Part shown: positions 44,925 through 56,600 of the stretch, in pieces | Numbering within the stretch: the stretch's first letter is position 1 | How the letters are laid out: the number at the start of each line of letters is the position of its first letter | Assembly: GCA_030052745.1 (NCBI GenBank) | Contig: JANBVO010000062.1 | Location: 94,311-158,310 of the forward strand | Direction: 5' to 3' | Source: Pleurostoma richardsiae | Taxonomy: Eukaryota; Ascomycota; Sordariomycetes; Calosphaeriales; Pleurostomataceae | Length of the DNA: 64,000 nucleotides | Notes under the pieces: generated by a model | What the model was told of the DNA's origin: nothing | What the model saw: the letters and a program-made list of their open reading frames with translations, nothing else | The model's database searches: none | Program-made: the position numbers and the translations under genes

Positions 44925-47900
44925 GGAAAATCCTGGACTCTTCCAGGCGTGTTCCGCGGTCAGCGACGGGGGAGAAGGCGTGGCCAATGGTGGCAGGCTC
45001 TCGATGCTGTCTGGTTTTCTATGTAGCCATCGGCACGTTAGTCATTGTCAGAAAGGCCGGCTGGGCGACGACAGAGCCTCAAAGTGACGGGAAACCACAA
45101 GTCAGCAGCATTGGGCAAAAGAGCCAGTCATAAAGAGAGAAATGCGGGTGGTGAAGGAAGGGGAAAAGAAAGAAAAAGGTCCACTTGGCTGTGGCGAAGG
45201 TGTGATCTTGGAAACCGACGTTTCTCCAGCGCGATGCAACCTGGGAGTGGAAGGAGTGACGGAAGTGTGCAGATGCGGCGGGCGGCAGGAACAACCCCTT
45301 GGCAGTTGGATCATGGAACATGGAAGGAACATGGGGCGTTGAAAGCAAGGCTGGAGGAGCAAAACGCAGTCCCTGGTGGCAGCAGTACCACAGCACTAAC
45401 TTGTTGTGGCTTCCTCGCAGGACAAGCCTGGTTAAGACGAGAGGTAGCGCTATTGGCTTGTGGTCCTCTGCGAGTGCTCCCACAGCTTCAGGGCCGACGG
45501 GGGAGCAGCAGTGGTGTCAATCCGACACATGGGGCCCTGGGGAGGAGAAGGTGGGGGCGAAGGGAAGAGCAAGCATCAGACGCGAGAGCGAGAGGGAGAG
45601 AGAGTAGGTGAGGTGGGCGCGCGTAATACAATAAATATATCAGCTTTGCCAATTTGCTGTCCAGTTGCCGTCCAGCTTTGCGCCCCGTAATCCATCTATT
45701 CTTCATGGGGGGGCTGCTCTTATATTCCCTGCCCGCCGTAGAATACAAGGACGTACCGGTCGCTGGTGACAGCCGATGGGTTCCCTTGCACGACAGCGGG
45801 TCTCGAGTCCCTGTTACCAGTTTTGTGATCACCGCCCGGGGCTGGCTTGCTGAGCCGCTGGGAGAATGAGGCGGGATAGGGGCCGACAAATTGGGGAGAA
45901 GTACGGAGGGACAGAGGTTGTGTGACGATAGCCAGTAGACGAAGCTCGGTCGTCTGCTGTCAGAGAGGCAAAGTGAGAGACGACGAGCAACGTAGCGACA
46001 ATGGTCTTTAAAAAGGAAGAAGGATGGCCGCGGGACGAAGACAACACACGACAAGGGCAAGCAAGATGCCGCCTGCCGGTTCCAATGGATGGGTATGAAG
46101 ACGTTATATGCACCAGGCTGGGGTATGTCCGTGGGACGAAAGGAGGATGCCGAGTCCGGTAGCGCCTCGAGTGGCCGGCGTCATGAGAGTGCAGGGAAGA
46201 GGCGACAAGACAGGACGGAAAACAAACAAGTATTCCATCGAGACAAAAGAGATCGTACACGCTACGTACCTCTGGCCGCGGTCGCAGGCCGGTGGTCGCT
46301 GTTGTTTACTGCCTGTTGCTGCCGCCGTTGTCGTTTGGAAGCGGTCTCAGGATAGACGGCCACACGCGCGCGCGGTCTTCCCCTCTGGCCAGGAATTGAG
46401 CTGATTTGGAGGGGGCGGTGTGCAGCTGCAAGACTTATACCCGCATGCAAGGGTTGTAGTCGCGAGGTAGCTACGTAGAGCAGCAGGTAGGGTACGAATT
46501 GGGTTGCAAGGCGTCTGAAGTTTATTCCGCGCCGCCGCGGTGCGGGAGGCTTGGGAAAATGACAGAAGAGCGGAAAGCCCGCCTTGGACCAGCGTTACAG
46601 TGCAGCAGATGTGCGGAAGCGACCAGAGCCTGACCGGTAGGGGGGGGGAGTGTGAGGATGGAGCAGTCAGCAGCGGGTCGAGTCGCACGCAGGAGCAGAC
46701 TCGGGGAATTTTAATCCTTGGCCGGGATTCCCAACGCCTGGCCGGCTGTCACCGCAAGATCCCACCCCCGGCAGAGATTGCGCAGAGGGTGAGGGTCCGT
46801 TGCGGCGCAAAACGAAATGGGGCCGAGATGAGCAGCTTGATGGGGCACCAGAACGTTAGAGGTGAAAAAAGAGGCACATTCTTACCACCTCGGCCGGATG
46901 TAAGGGCAGGCTGGGGCAGGCAGAGGGGAAAAGGGGGTCAAAGGGGGGCCAGAAAAAGAAGATATTTACCTAATATATCGGACCTATACTTTAGTAGGTG
47001 ATAATAAGCGGCCTTCAGACGACAGCTCACTCAAAGCAGCCTTCTTTGGCCGTCGACAACTCGTCCGAAAGACGCCTCGTGGGCCATTCGAACTTCTCCT
47101 GAAGGGAGCTGGCAGCCGAGGTGGTAACCCAGATAACCCAGCAGATTGGGACCTCGGGCTGGGGCCCAGTTTGGTGGATGCCTTGGTTCATATGCGCGAA
47201 GCTGAAAACGTCGCGGGTTAAAAGAGACGAGGTCAAAGAGGGTGAAAGAGGCGCGACAGATGCGCAAGTTCGCCCCTCCCAAAGCGACGGACCAAGAGCC
47301 GTCCCTGCAAATCCACTTGGAGAACCGGTGGCCATTGGGCCCAAGCCTCAAGTCCCAGTCAAAAGGTGCCCAGTTAGAAGCGGTCCCGAGCGGGTTCTCC
47401 GTTCCATTGTGCTAGTTTCCGTCACTCCCGCGGTCTCTCCCCCTCCCTGGGCGCTCCATTTGCCAATTAATCCCGGCCGTCACTGGGCCGGCCACCCACC
47501 CTCCAGGATGCGCCGCCATGTGCTGAAGGAGGCTGTGGTTGCTCGAATCGAAGACACAGGTCGTCGTACCGAGTAGTTACTGACGGTATTCCGGCTTCAT
47601 GCCTCTTCCTCCCTCTCTCTCTCCTGTAGCCTCGCGTCTGTGTCACGTCGCATCACGTCCACTTTGTCCTGACGCGATACATAGCCCCGCCCTAGAAAAC
47701 CTGGAGAAGCCGTCGTCAGGTACCCTTGTCGATCTAACGTCCTTTCATAGCTCGCAACACCGTGGTGGGGGGTAGTGCCAAGTGGCACAAGCTGACACGT
47801 ACAGAAACCCCCCTCCCCCCGGTTCCAGTTAGTGGGACCAGGTTGTCGGGTCCTCTCTTCTTCTGAGTCTCGAGGTTTGTTCTCTCGCTCTGCCATTCTC

Positions 47901-49900
47901 TCGATACGCCTCGTAGAGTACAGTACACGCACCACCTGCATGGTCTGGTTCGATTGACCGACGATCGCCACCTCGAGGAAGTTGGGCTTCGTGGCTGGCT
48001 AGTCGTTCAGAGACCGTGAACAGCACTGTTGGAGTCGCATGCGTACGTTCCATGACACCTCACATTACGGTCTTATTCCATAATGCCGAGTGCAGGTCAC
48101 GCCAGGGTTCCCTGACTGACCGTTGCCCTGGTCTCCGCAATTCGTCAACCAGCCCGCCGACACAAGGGAGGGCTGTGGGTGCTGGTAGTGGTGGTGTGGT
48201 GACAAAAGAGGACTAGCTGTACCCAGACGATCCAGAGTGTCGGGTGTTTCTGCAATTGCTTGTGGCTGACCGCGTCGCGAATCGCGCAGAAAGCCTGCAA
48301 GGCCTGAAAGCTGAATAGGCAAATGAAAAGCTCCTGAAGCGTAATTAGCCCACCCACCTTCCTCGCAACTCCAAGGGTTGGTGGTCTGGGTTACACCAGC
48401 TAGGAGGGTTCGTGGAGCGATCCTTGCCGTTTCCTTGTCCACAACACCACCTCCAGGATCGCTTTCAGGCGGTGTTTGGGTGCCCCAGCTGCCTTTCGCA
48501 GAGTCGATGATCTGACATTCTGGGCTAGCTCATCCTTGCGGCCTGGCAGGAGCAGCTATTACCTCGGCTGCGCAACAGCCAGCAGAAGAGATGCATGGAC
48601 CCTTGCCAGAGACTCCCTCAGTCGTCTGGTTCGTCGATGAGCGCATTACGCAGCCGTGTTTAATACGATACAAAACAGGTTGCGATTGTGGGCTGTGGCT
48701 CAAACGAGAAACAGATGAGGACCCAGGAGCAAGGCACTGGCAACGACGACGCCACGTCTCGAAAGGTCTTGTGCACACATTGCCTTTGTCTAGCTCAGAC
48801 TCGGGCATCGCCGACTCTGCATGAAAGAAAAGATAAGGGCGAATGCGAACCAACAGACCACGGTCGAAACCCCATGCCAGTTCCCTCGTTATCTCCGGCA
48901 CCTATCGAATGTGCTCGTGCCAGCCGACAGCTACAGCCATGCCGCTGACCGAACAAAGCTCGAAGGCGAAGAATGTCGCGCTGGTCGAAAGACCAGTCGC
49001 CAAGTCAGTGAAGATCTTTGCCGATCCATCGGGATGGTTGCCCCAGCGTCTCCTGCTCTCTCGGCCGAAAACGACTAGTTGTAGAAAAGGAAGCTCGCAC
49101 TTTCCGTACTCGGCATCTTCGAGAAAAGTCCACCCATCCAATGTCATTCTCCATGTCGATGCTCACATCGGGTTACCTAAGCAGAGTAGGTTCACAGCAT
49201 GGAACCTGAGAGATCAAAGTGACAGCTCATGAGACAGCTTCCCAGGGCTACACAACCCTCTCGTTGCACTGCGCTTATGCAGTTGACCGCCCTCGCACGA
49301 CATCCCCGAATCTGCTCGTCCAATAGGACCTCCGCGACAGCCTCGCACATTCTGTTCAGCTGCCACCATGCCGTCACAGAGAAACCCAGAGAGCAAGGGG
49401 TTCCTTGTTGTTTCTTGACAAACGATTGACTTGACCCGCGGCTGAAACTATTGCAGTGCCGCACACGCTGGAGAGCCTCGAGCAAAGCCGAGTCCGCCTA
49501 GCTCTTGTGTTATTGGACTTCCCTGGGAGAGGCGTGGCACAAGACCGGACGAGTCCCGTCTTCCCGGCGGTGATTCTCCGCTTACGACGAGCCAATCCTG
49601 GAGGCAGCAAAGAAGAGAAAACCTAAGGACTCAGGACAGTGCAAGAATCAGCTTGTACTGGTCATTCCGCGTACCACACCGTACCGGAACCTTAGGTTCC
49701 TCGTGCCCGACCTGCTAGGGAGCCCCGCCGGACCCGACACTCTGGAACCGAGGTCAGAAGACGGTCCAGCCTGGCAAATGGGAAGAGGCTGCCGGCTCTG
49801 CTGGTGCGGGGGCCGCCTTGGAAGTACTGTACCTCTGTACTCCGTACTACTGTGGGAGTATTCGAGGGGATGATGTGGCTCTGTAAGATGCACTGGGCAG

Positions 49901-49941
49901 CTAGGTAGGTACTTAAGGTAGTAGGTACATTACCTACCTAG
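49901..49941. repeat. Inverted repeat with perfect 11-bp arms, TAGGTA type
   Basis: CTAGGTAGGTA at 49901-49911 is the exact reverse complement of TACCTACCTAG at 49931-49941. The 19-base loop holds more copies of the motif. It can form a hairpin. It belongs to the dispersed TAGGTA motif family of this window. Confidence 0.8.
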
Positions 49942-52763
49942 AAGATCCCTTGCCTCTCTCGCGGGCCTTTTTCAACTTCTCGAAGACTCTCCAAGTCGTC
50001 CGTCGCGGACCTGCATGCAGAGGGCCATATGTGCATGCACGGATGCGTTGACACAGGAAGAAAGCAGGTGCTGCAGCCTCTCTTGCCGCCGTTATTCGCC
50101 CGTGTTCGGCTGCTTCACGGGCGGATGCTGCGGGCGCGGCTGCGGCTTGCTTCTCTCGACGTGTCTCTCTGCGGCAGGGCCACCGCATCATCCATGCATG
50201 GTCACATGGAATGCTCTTGCGGTGAGCGACATCCCGGCACAGCTGGCTGCAGCACGCAGGACTCTATGTACTGCACTTGCCTTCGTCACATCTCACCGGG
50301 TTCAAGAAAAGAATAGCAGCAGGGCGAGGCCCGGGCTCTCGACTTGCACTAGCCGACCCTCCTCGGAGATTATTTGCTGCTGTCTCATCCGCTCTCCTGG
50401 GACATCCGGCGACGCCCTCCGGCGCAACCGGAAGCCAACAGGCGCCCGCTGCAGGGCTCGACAACCAACAACAACAGATGACAGCGTGTGTCTGACTCGC
50501 GGACGCCCTGTACCCCGGCTGAAACCTTTCCTCCCATGACTTAGCCAAACCACGTTGCAGTGCTCCGTACACTCGGTGGTGTCGACTCGCAACCACATGT
50601 CTTGGACTGACATATGCAGTCATTCATTTCTACATCATGACCAGCCCCTTGTCGATGCCTCAGCCTCCTCGAGCACCTCCAACGATCCGATACGGCCAGT
50701 CTACTGACTCACTGTTGAGTCTTGGAAGTCTCACCGCTGTTTTGATGGAATCACATGGCCTATGGAGCTTTGGAAGGCATGTGTTCTCATCCTCAATGGT
50801 GAACCCAATTTGATTCTCACCGTCGACCAAGGCTCCGGTTACCTTGGTTCGGTAGTTGTCAGGATTCAACCCCTCCCTGCGCCGCTCAAATGAGACCGTT
50901 CGCCGCGGGAAACACTTTGGCACTCTGGCGACTGTCACTATGAGTACTCCGTACAGCTCGAGTTCTGATATGATGTCTCCATCTTAATCTCCGGCGATGT
51001 TACGGACATATCAGATGTCGAACGGCCAGGTTCAACGACAATTCGTATGCCTCTTCTCCAGGAGCCCACATTCTGCTAGATGCAAGAGAGCAAGCTTGAC
51101 TAGCTTCCGCTATAACGGTGGTTCAGAGGCGTCGCAGGCAACGGTCACCGAATCATCTCTGGCTGCCGACACTGGACCTCGGGGATTGTGGTTGTCTCTC
51201 CTGCACTGCAACCTCACCTACCCCACCATGACAAGCCGCCCTCCGCGCCTCTCGACTGCTATTACGCCCCAGTCGTGCCGCTGATCTTTTCCTTATCCCT
51301 CGTCGCATTCTGTGAAGGTGCGAGCCTACGCAAGCAATATATAAAACATCGAGCTGGGATTAGCTGCCTAGCATGGCGTACAGAGTCTTCTCTGGATGAG
51401 CTCCGTGGCCTATGAAAGTCTACCATCCCTCGCGCCGCACCGAAACACGAAACGCTGCTTTCGATATCGGCAACCTTTCTGCGTCGCCGACGGATCAGCA
51501 ATGCATCGGAGTAATAAAATCATACGATTATTGCATCTGCTCTTTCCTTGAGCCCGGCACTACTTTGACTGAAGTTGAGGACTCGGACGCTGGCGGACTG
51601 GATACTGCTGTGGCACGGAGCTAAAGATTGACTGCCTTGCGAGCCACCCATCACATATCATATTTCACGGACAGTCTGTGAGCGCGGACGTTCCCCGTCA
51701 ACCACGTTTCTGCACTCTCGGGATTGAAAAGCAAAATTGAAGGCCAAGAAAGCAAGGCACGAGACGAGAGAGGTCCTGCTGCAAGCCTCAGCGAACGACA
51801 ACTTACCAGAGCTGCCCATTTTCAAGTGTCATCCGTCCTCTGAGCTGAAATCCACTTTCGCACCCATGTCCCAGACACCTTTGAGTTTGGACTAACAGCT
51901 CCTCCCCCCCCTTGGCATCCAGTCCACCGGCAAGCAGTGGGTGCTGCGGCCAATATAGTCTCACAGGTTTTTGTCGCAGACTAATTGCAAGCCCGCATCG
52001 TCCCTTTCCAGAAGCAGTATCTCACCCCGGATGAGAAGGGCACCAATTTCCCGCCCCGGGCCAAGCGGCCGGCCAGGACGGGCCTCCCCCTCTCCAGGAG
52101 ATCCAAACTCTCGGGAAAGTCCCAGGCAGGACCTTTTTGTTCTCGGATTCCCTCCGCGGTTGAGCGGGGTTTGTATATACGTACACCCCGTCGGTGGTGT
52201 CACGACTGTTCCTCACTCTACAGAGCAAATCACAGGACGCAGAGCGAGGACGGTGGCGAGACATCGGACTCCCATTCGTGTCAGACCGAGGTAGTGGTGG
52301 GGTGGTGACCAAGATTCCATGCACGTTAGATGACTTGCTGCTGGGAGGATTCTGATTCCGGTGGTACACCAGATACTCACGCATGTTACGAACCACCCTT
52401 TAGAGCGTCCTGTTGCTCTAGGCGGCTGAATTCGCGCCTCCGAGAAGGCTGCAGGTCGCTTATATGGTTCCTAGTAATGTCTACCCATTGATTGCCTACC
52501 ACACCCGACCCTCGTTCACAAGGACGCCTGGAGGGACACCACATATGTCGCCGGTCGCCGCATCCCGCAAGATACACCCAGAAGGAGATAGCTTGCGAAC
52601 TTAGTCATACCAGGCAGTCATCATACAATACAGCAGGCGAGGATCCCATTCCCAGTTCATGCGACGTGATGAACGGCATGGCATGCTGCATCCGTCACCA
52701 ACGACAGCCAGCCAGCCAGCCGCGACGGCGATCCTTCCCCCCTTGGCCCTGTTAGGCGAAACG

Positions 52764-52780
52764 CACACACACACACACAC
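52764..52780. repeat. (CA)n microsatellite
   Basis: About eight and a half CA units in the gene-free stretch, 115 bases before the CAG run. Confidence 0.9.
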
Positions 52781-52893
52781 CCTTCGCCCAACGAAGCACA
52801 CACGCACATGTAAGCGCACGGCAGCGGCGCACGCAATAGTCCCACGGGCTAGAAGTGATCTGTGCATGACTTGCAGGACGAGGAACCTCACAT

Positions 52894-52894
<1 letters not shown>

Positions 52895-52924
<30 letters not shown>
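52895..52924. repeat. (CAG)10 trinucleotide run
   Basis: Ten perfect CAG units outside any gene model. In the plus-strand frame they lie in short ORFs I consider spurious. Confidence 0.9.
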
Positions 52925-52926
<2 letters not shown>

Positions 52927-53754
52927 GCTGCCGCGAGAATGACAGGTCAGACTGCCGCGTGCCCCGACCCGCCACTTCCGTGTCGTTCGCGTTTACAACC
53001 TAGGAGACGCACCGGAGAACCGCTGGCCATCCCACGGCGCTGCATGTGGCCATTCTGGGACGTCGGGAGTTGCACGGGGCCTGCGTGTCTAGATGTCTTG
53101 TTCAGCGAAAGGTCTCTGTCATGGAACAGGTGAAGCCGCCGAGCCCGATCACTTGAACAACCTAGCTGCTGGGTGATAATCGAGGATTCGGTGGCATTCT
53201 CGACCCAGTCGCCTAGAGCCCTTGGTTGGTAACTAATCCAACGACGTGATAATCTCTGTTCGCTCGCATGTGGCAGTAGAGCGGCGGACGGGCTCAAAAG
53301 GGGGCGTATGGTGACCGTACGAGCTCACGACGGGCATCCCATAGGCAACGGGGACGAGACCAGGCCTGCAAGATCCAGCCACGCCCCGCAAGTTCACGTA
53401 GAGAGTTGTCAATACAGAGAAGAGAGCGTGCCTCTACTATTGCCAAAGACTGTATCTCAAATTTCCTGTTGGAGGACTCTGGCTGCCTCTTTCTATCATA
53501 CACTTGCTGACCTACGCCTGAAAGCAAACCCCCCCAAACGTGCCCGAGGCTGTAAAAAAAATCATCCGTATTGTTCAGTGCCCTTCCGTGAAATGAAAAT
53601 CCGCGTTGTTCTGGTCGCGCGCGTAAAAAGTAGCGGAACCGACCGCCATTGCGTGACAGGACAGTTCCGTCTTCCAGGCCTTATGTGCTCTGGGAATTTG
53701 CGGGCGGGAAATAAAAGAAGAACATCACGTTGGGGTCAGAGATCCTAGGTCCAT

Positions 53755-55486
53755 CTACCACTCGTACTCGCCGGTGGCCTTGTGGAACACGTACTCCTTC
53801 CCATTGACGGTGAGCACGCCGTCCTTGAGGGTGCACTTCCTTGAGTCATCGTCAGTTCCGCTCATAGTAATCTGCATGGAAGAAAAAGAAGAGACTCACC
53901 ACTTGTTCTTCACTCTCTGGACCTTGTCATACATGCAGAGCATGATGTGGCCCATGCTGTCGTCGTCGTCATCATCATCATCCTGGTCATCCTCAGGGTC
54001 GTCGAGATCAGAGTTAATAGCTTCGTCATCGAAGTCTTCTTCCTTGATGTCGTCGTCAATGCCATCAAATTGCGACACACCGGTGCTAGCCTTCGTGCGC
54101 GAGGAGCTGTGCTTGGCCGCCTGCTTGAGAGGGACCATCAGACCACCACCCTCCATACGCTTTGCCTTGGCCGCAATCTGCTCATGCAGCATCCTGTCAA
54201 TCTCGACGCGGCCGAGCTCGGTATCCCTGCCATCTTTTCCGTGTCGCATCAGGACTCCCTCGAATGTGTCTGCCGCACCATCCATTTGGGACTGAGCGAG
54301 CCCGTTCTGCCCATTGGGCTGACCCGGGTGCGGGGGCCGCTGCTGCGGTACCTGCGGATTCATATTCTGCGGGTACTGCTGTCCGGGAATGGGCTGCTGT
54401 GGTTGACCTTGACCAGGAGGAGCATGCGGAGGCCGTCCATGGCCGTGAAGCCGGCTGATGCTTGCGGCTCCCTTCTGGCCAAATTGGGAGGCAATCTGGC
54501 TGATAGCACGTTGCGCAGCTACGTTATGAAGGCCAGCGGGATTCTGCCCACCGGGGACAGCATAAGACGGGACCGGCGGCGGCAAGGATCCGTTCTGCAG
54601 GCCCGGCTCCTGCTTAATGACCGGTTCATCCTTTACAGGTTGCTCGGGCCTGCCATGGCCTGGGGCGGCGCTCCGAATGGCGGAGGGCTGTACAGCCGGC
54701 AGTGAAAGCTGATGAGCGTTCGGGGGAGGTGACAGTTGGGCCTGAGTATACGCGGGAGCACTAGCCGGCGCAGGCTGGGGCGCAGGGGCAGCAGCAGTGG
54801 TGGCCGGGGTCGGGGCAGGCTCAGGCTTGGGGTCCCAGGGGAACGTGGCGACTTTCATCGACGACAGCTTCAGCTGCCAGCCCTGTGATCGTCATGTTAG
54901 CAGAGATGCTCGCACAAGCCCGTCAGCACGATTACGCATGATGAGCCCCGGACCGCCGACAAGGGGCTCAACCAGGGGAAGCCAGCGACTGACTGGCTGT
55001 GGTATCAGATGGGGCACGTGATGTGACACGCCTGGCCAATCAACGCTGCCACAACCGGCAGGTGCGGAATTTCTCAGCAGGCGGGGGAGGCAACTTAAAA
55101 GACCCAAAAGGCGCCGCGTCGCCCACCCGTCAGACCAGCCGCTCTCCACCCCTCTCCCAGCGCGCCAGGCAACAAAGGAGGGTTGTCTCGCTGGTGAAAG
55201 CGGACTGTCGACGACAACCCCATGATGCCCAGAATCTCATCTGCCGGCTTCGGCAAAATGACAAGAATCTTGAATAAGGAGGATATGATGGGAATAAGAA
55301 AAATGACAGTATGGGAAACGGAAGACGTTGATGGGCAGGCACGATGCTCTTCCAGGGACCATTTACCTTGCGCAGCTCCTCGAGGACCGACTCCTCGACA
55401 CCGCCCTCCTCGAAATCAACGCGCGACGAGTCGATGACATCTTGGATGATCTGCTGATAGACAGCACCGACAGTCTGGTTCGACAT
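53755..55486 (-). CDS. TOA1: Transcription initiation factor TFIIA large subunit
   Basis: General RNA polymerase II factor; with TOA2 it stabilises TBP on the TATA box. Exons (minus strand): 55486-55367, 54882-53900, 53839-53755; introns 484 and 60 nt; 395 residues. The N-terminal four-helix part starts MSNQTVGAVYQQIIQDVIDS (exon 1, about 1-40), extended by GWQLKLSS in exon 2. Then comes a long Pro/Gln/Ala-rich spacer (about 55-270), an acidic patch ending in a run of Asp residues, and the beta-barrel half (DSMGHIMLCMYDKVQRVKNK, then KCTLKDGVLTVNGKEYVFHK in the last exon), which contacts TBP and DNA. The first intron (484 nt) is the longest confident intron in the window. The spacer is longer than in yeast Toa1 (286 residues), as is usual in filamentous fungi. 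Confidence 0.94.
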
Positions 55487-56600
55487 CTTGATGGATACGA
55501 TGGCGCGGGTCGGTAGGTAGATGGATCTGTCGTCGCTCTTGGGGTGGTTGAGGCGAGGAGGAGGATCCGGTCTCGGGGACCGAGTCGAGAGGTCTCTCGA
55601 GTCGGCGTGCTGCTATCCTCCTCAATTCTCTTTTACTTGCTTGATTTGTCTATATTTCTCTTCCCAGATGCTCAAAGAGGTGAGTACGCTTCCGCCTTCG
55701 CCCTTCGTAGCCTGTCGCCTGCCGGTGATGCTGCTCGGGGGACGACGTGCCCGCACCTTGAGACTGCGATGACGCAGGCTGCAATCCCTCTGCACTCCCC
55801 GCGCGGCGTCGATGCCGCCGAAAATGCGTAGAAAACCCGATCTGCGGCCTCAGTCGGTCTGAAAGTAGTGCTTTTGCGCAGGATATCGTCTTGGCAGTGG
55901 TTTCGCTGCGACCCCGGTTTTGCTTGCAGGTGTTGTATTGGTAGAGTTCCTGTATTTAAAAGGTGCCGCTATGAAGTCCATCTGCCAGGCTTAGTAAGCA
56001 CGGACCACCTGCAGGATTACGTAAAGCACTAAGCCGCTCGCTCTACCATGTACCGTTAGTTATACCGCCGTACGGAGCACAGAAGTAGTTATTATTGCAC
56101 TCATTCGAACAAGCACCCCAGTATCACGATTTTCGTCTCTCTTCAAGGTCGAATGTCATGACCGGCTATTTGTCTGACTACTATCTACATTTATTCAGTC
56201 TTCTTGGTCCCCTGTGAAATGGTCCTCGAGTCCATCGCATCAAGACGCAACCCAAAGCACTCACGGCGTCTCAGATATCCTTCGATTCTTCCACTTGATA
56301 CTATTAATACAATGCTAGGACAATGATATTCCTAGACAAAAACCAGACAAGCGTCCTATATGACCCGATGTGGTTCCAGACCCAGCCGTGACAACTCGTA
56401 ACTCATGACCAAGCGAGACGTTTCCGCATGATGCCCTTCATGCCGCATTGAGCGGGTAGCCCTTCAAGAACCTCCCAAACTCCGCGCTGAAAAGACCAAG
56501 ACAGACCCGAAAACCGATGCAAGCCAGAATGAACCGTGTATACCTACCGTTGGTTATTCACTGGCGGTTACCAGTCTGGGAAATCTGTCCTGTGGACATT
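55487..56600. other. Intergenic region between CDC20 3' end and TOA1 start
   Basis: Both flanking genes run on the minus strand. It contains the TOA1 promoter on the left and the CDC20 3' UTR on the right. One TACGGAGCA motif at 56071. No gene recognised. Confidence 0.4.

Larger units (their letters stand above)
44925..53754. other. Gene-free stretch of 8.8 kb
   Basis: The largest gap in the window. All ORFs here are under 200 codons, overlap in opposite frames and have Arg/Ser/Pro/Cys-rich shadow-like composition. No splice-linked set of protein-like exons was found. It contains the hairpin TAGGTA cluster (49901-49941), a CA repeat, a (CAG)10 run, and three of the five TACGGAG(C/T)A motifs. 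It could hold long non-coding RNAs, an extended regulatory region for the methyltransferase gene, or a gene whose exons I missed. Confidence 0.45.

Noticed and set aside
45488-46060. 190-codon minus-strand ORF in the 8.8 kb gap
   Set aside because: Ser/Pro/Leu/Arg-rich with no domain-like pattern, no splice partners, and overlapped by similar plus-strand ORFs.
49901-49941. Inverted repeat considered as a transposon terminus or intrinsic terminator
   Set aside because: No second copy flanks a coding segment, no target-site duplication is visible, and intrinsic terminators are not expected in fungi.
50015-50539. Cys-rich 174-codon plus-strand ORF that could pass for a small secreted protein
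   Set aside because: No signal peptide; the Cys come from GC-rich TGC/TGT triplets; open frames exist in other registers over the same bases.
50660-50938. 92-codon minus-strand ORF with moderately protein-like composition
   Set aside because: No upstream exon, no recognised motif, and no splice-linked continuation.
55669-55960. Mini-ORF with good splice signals (ATGCTCAAAGAG between CAG and GTGAGT)
   Set aside because: Would give only about 24 residues; probably chance.
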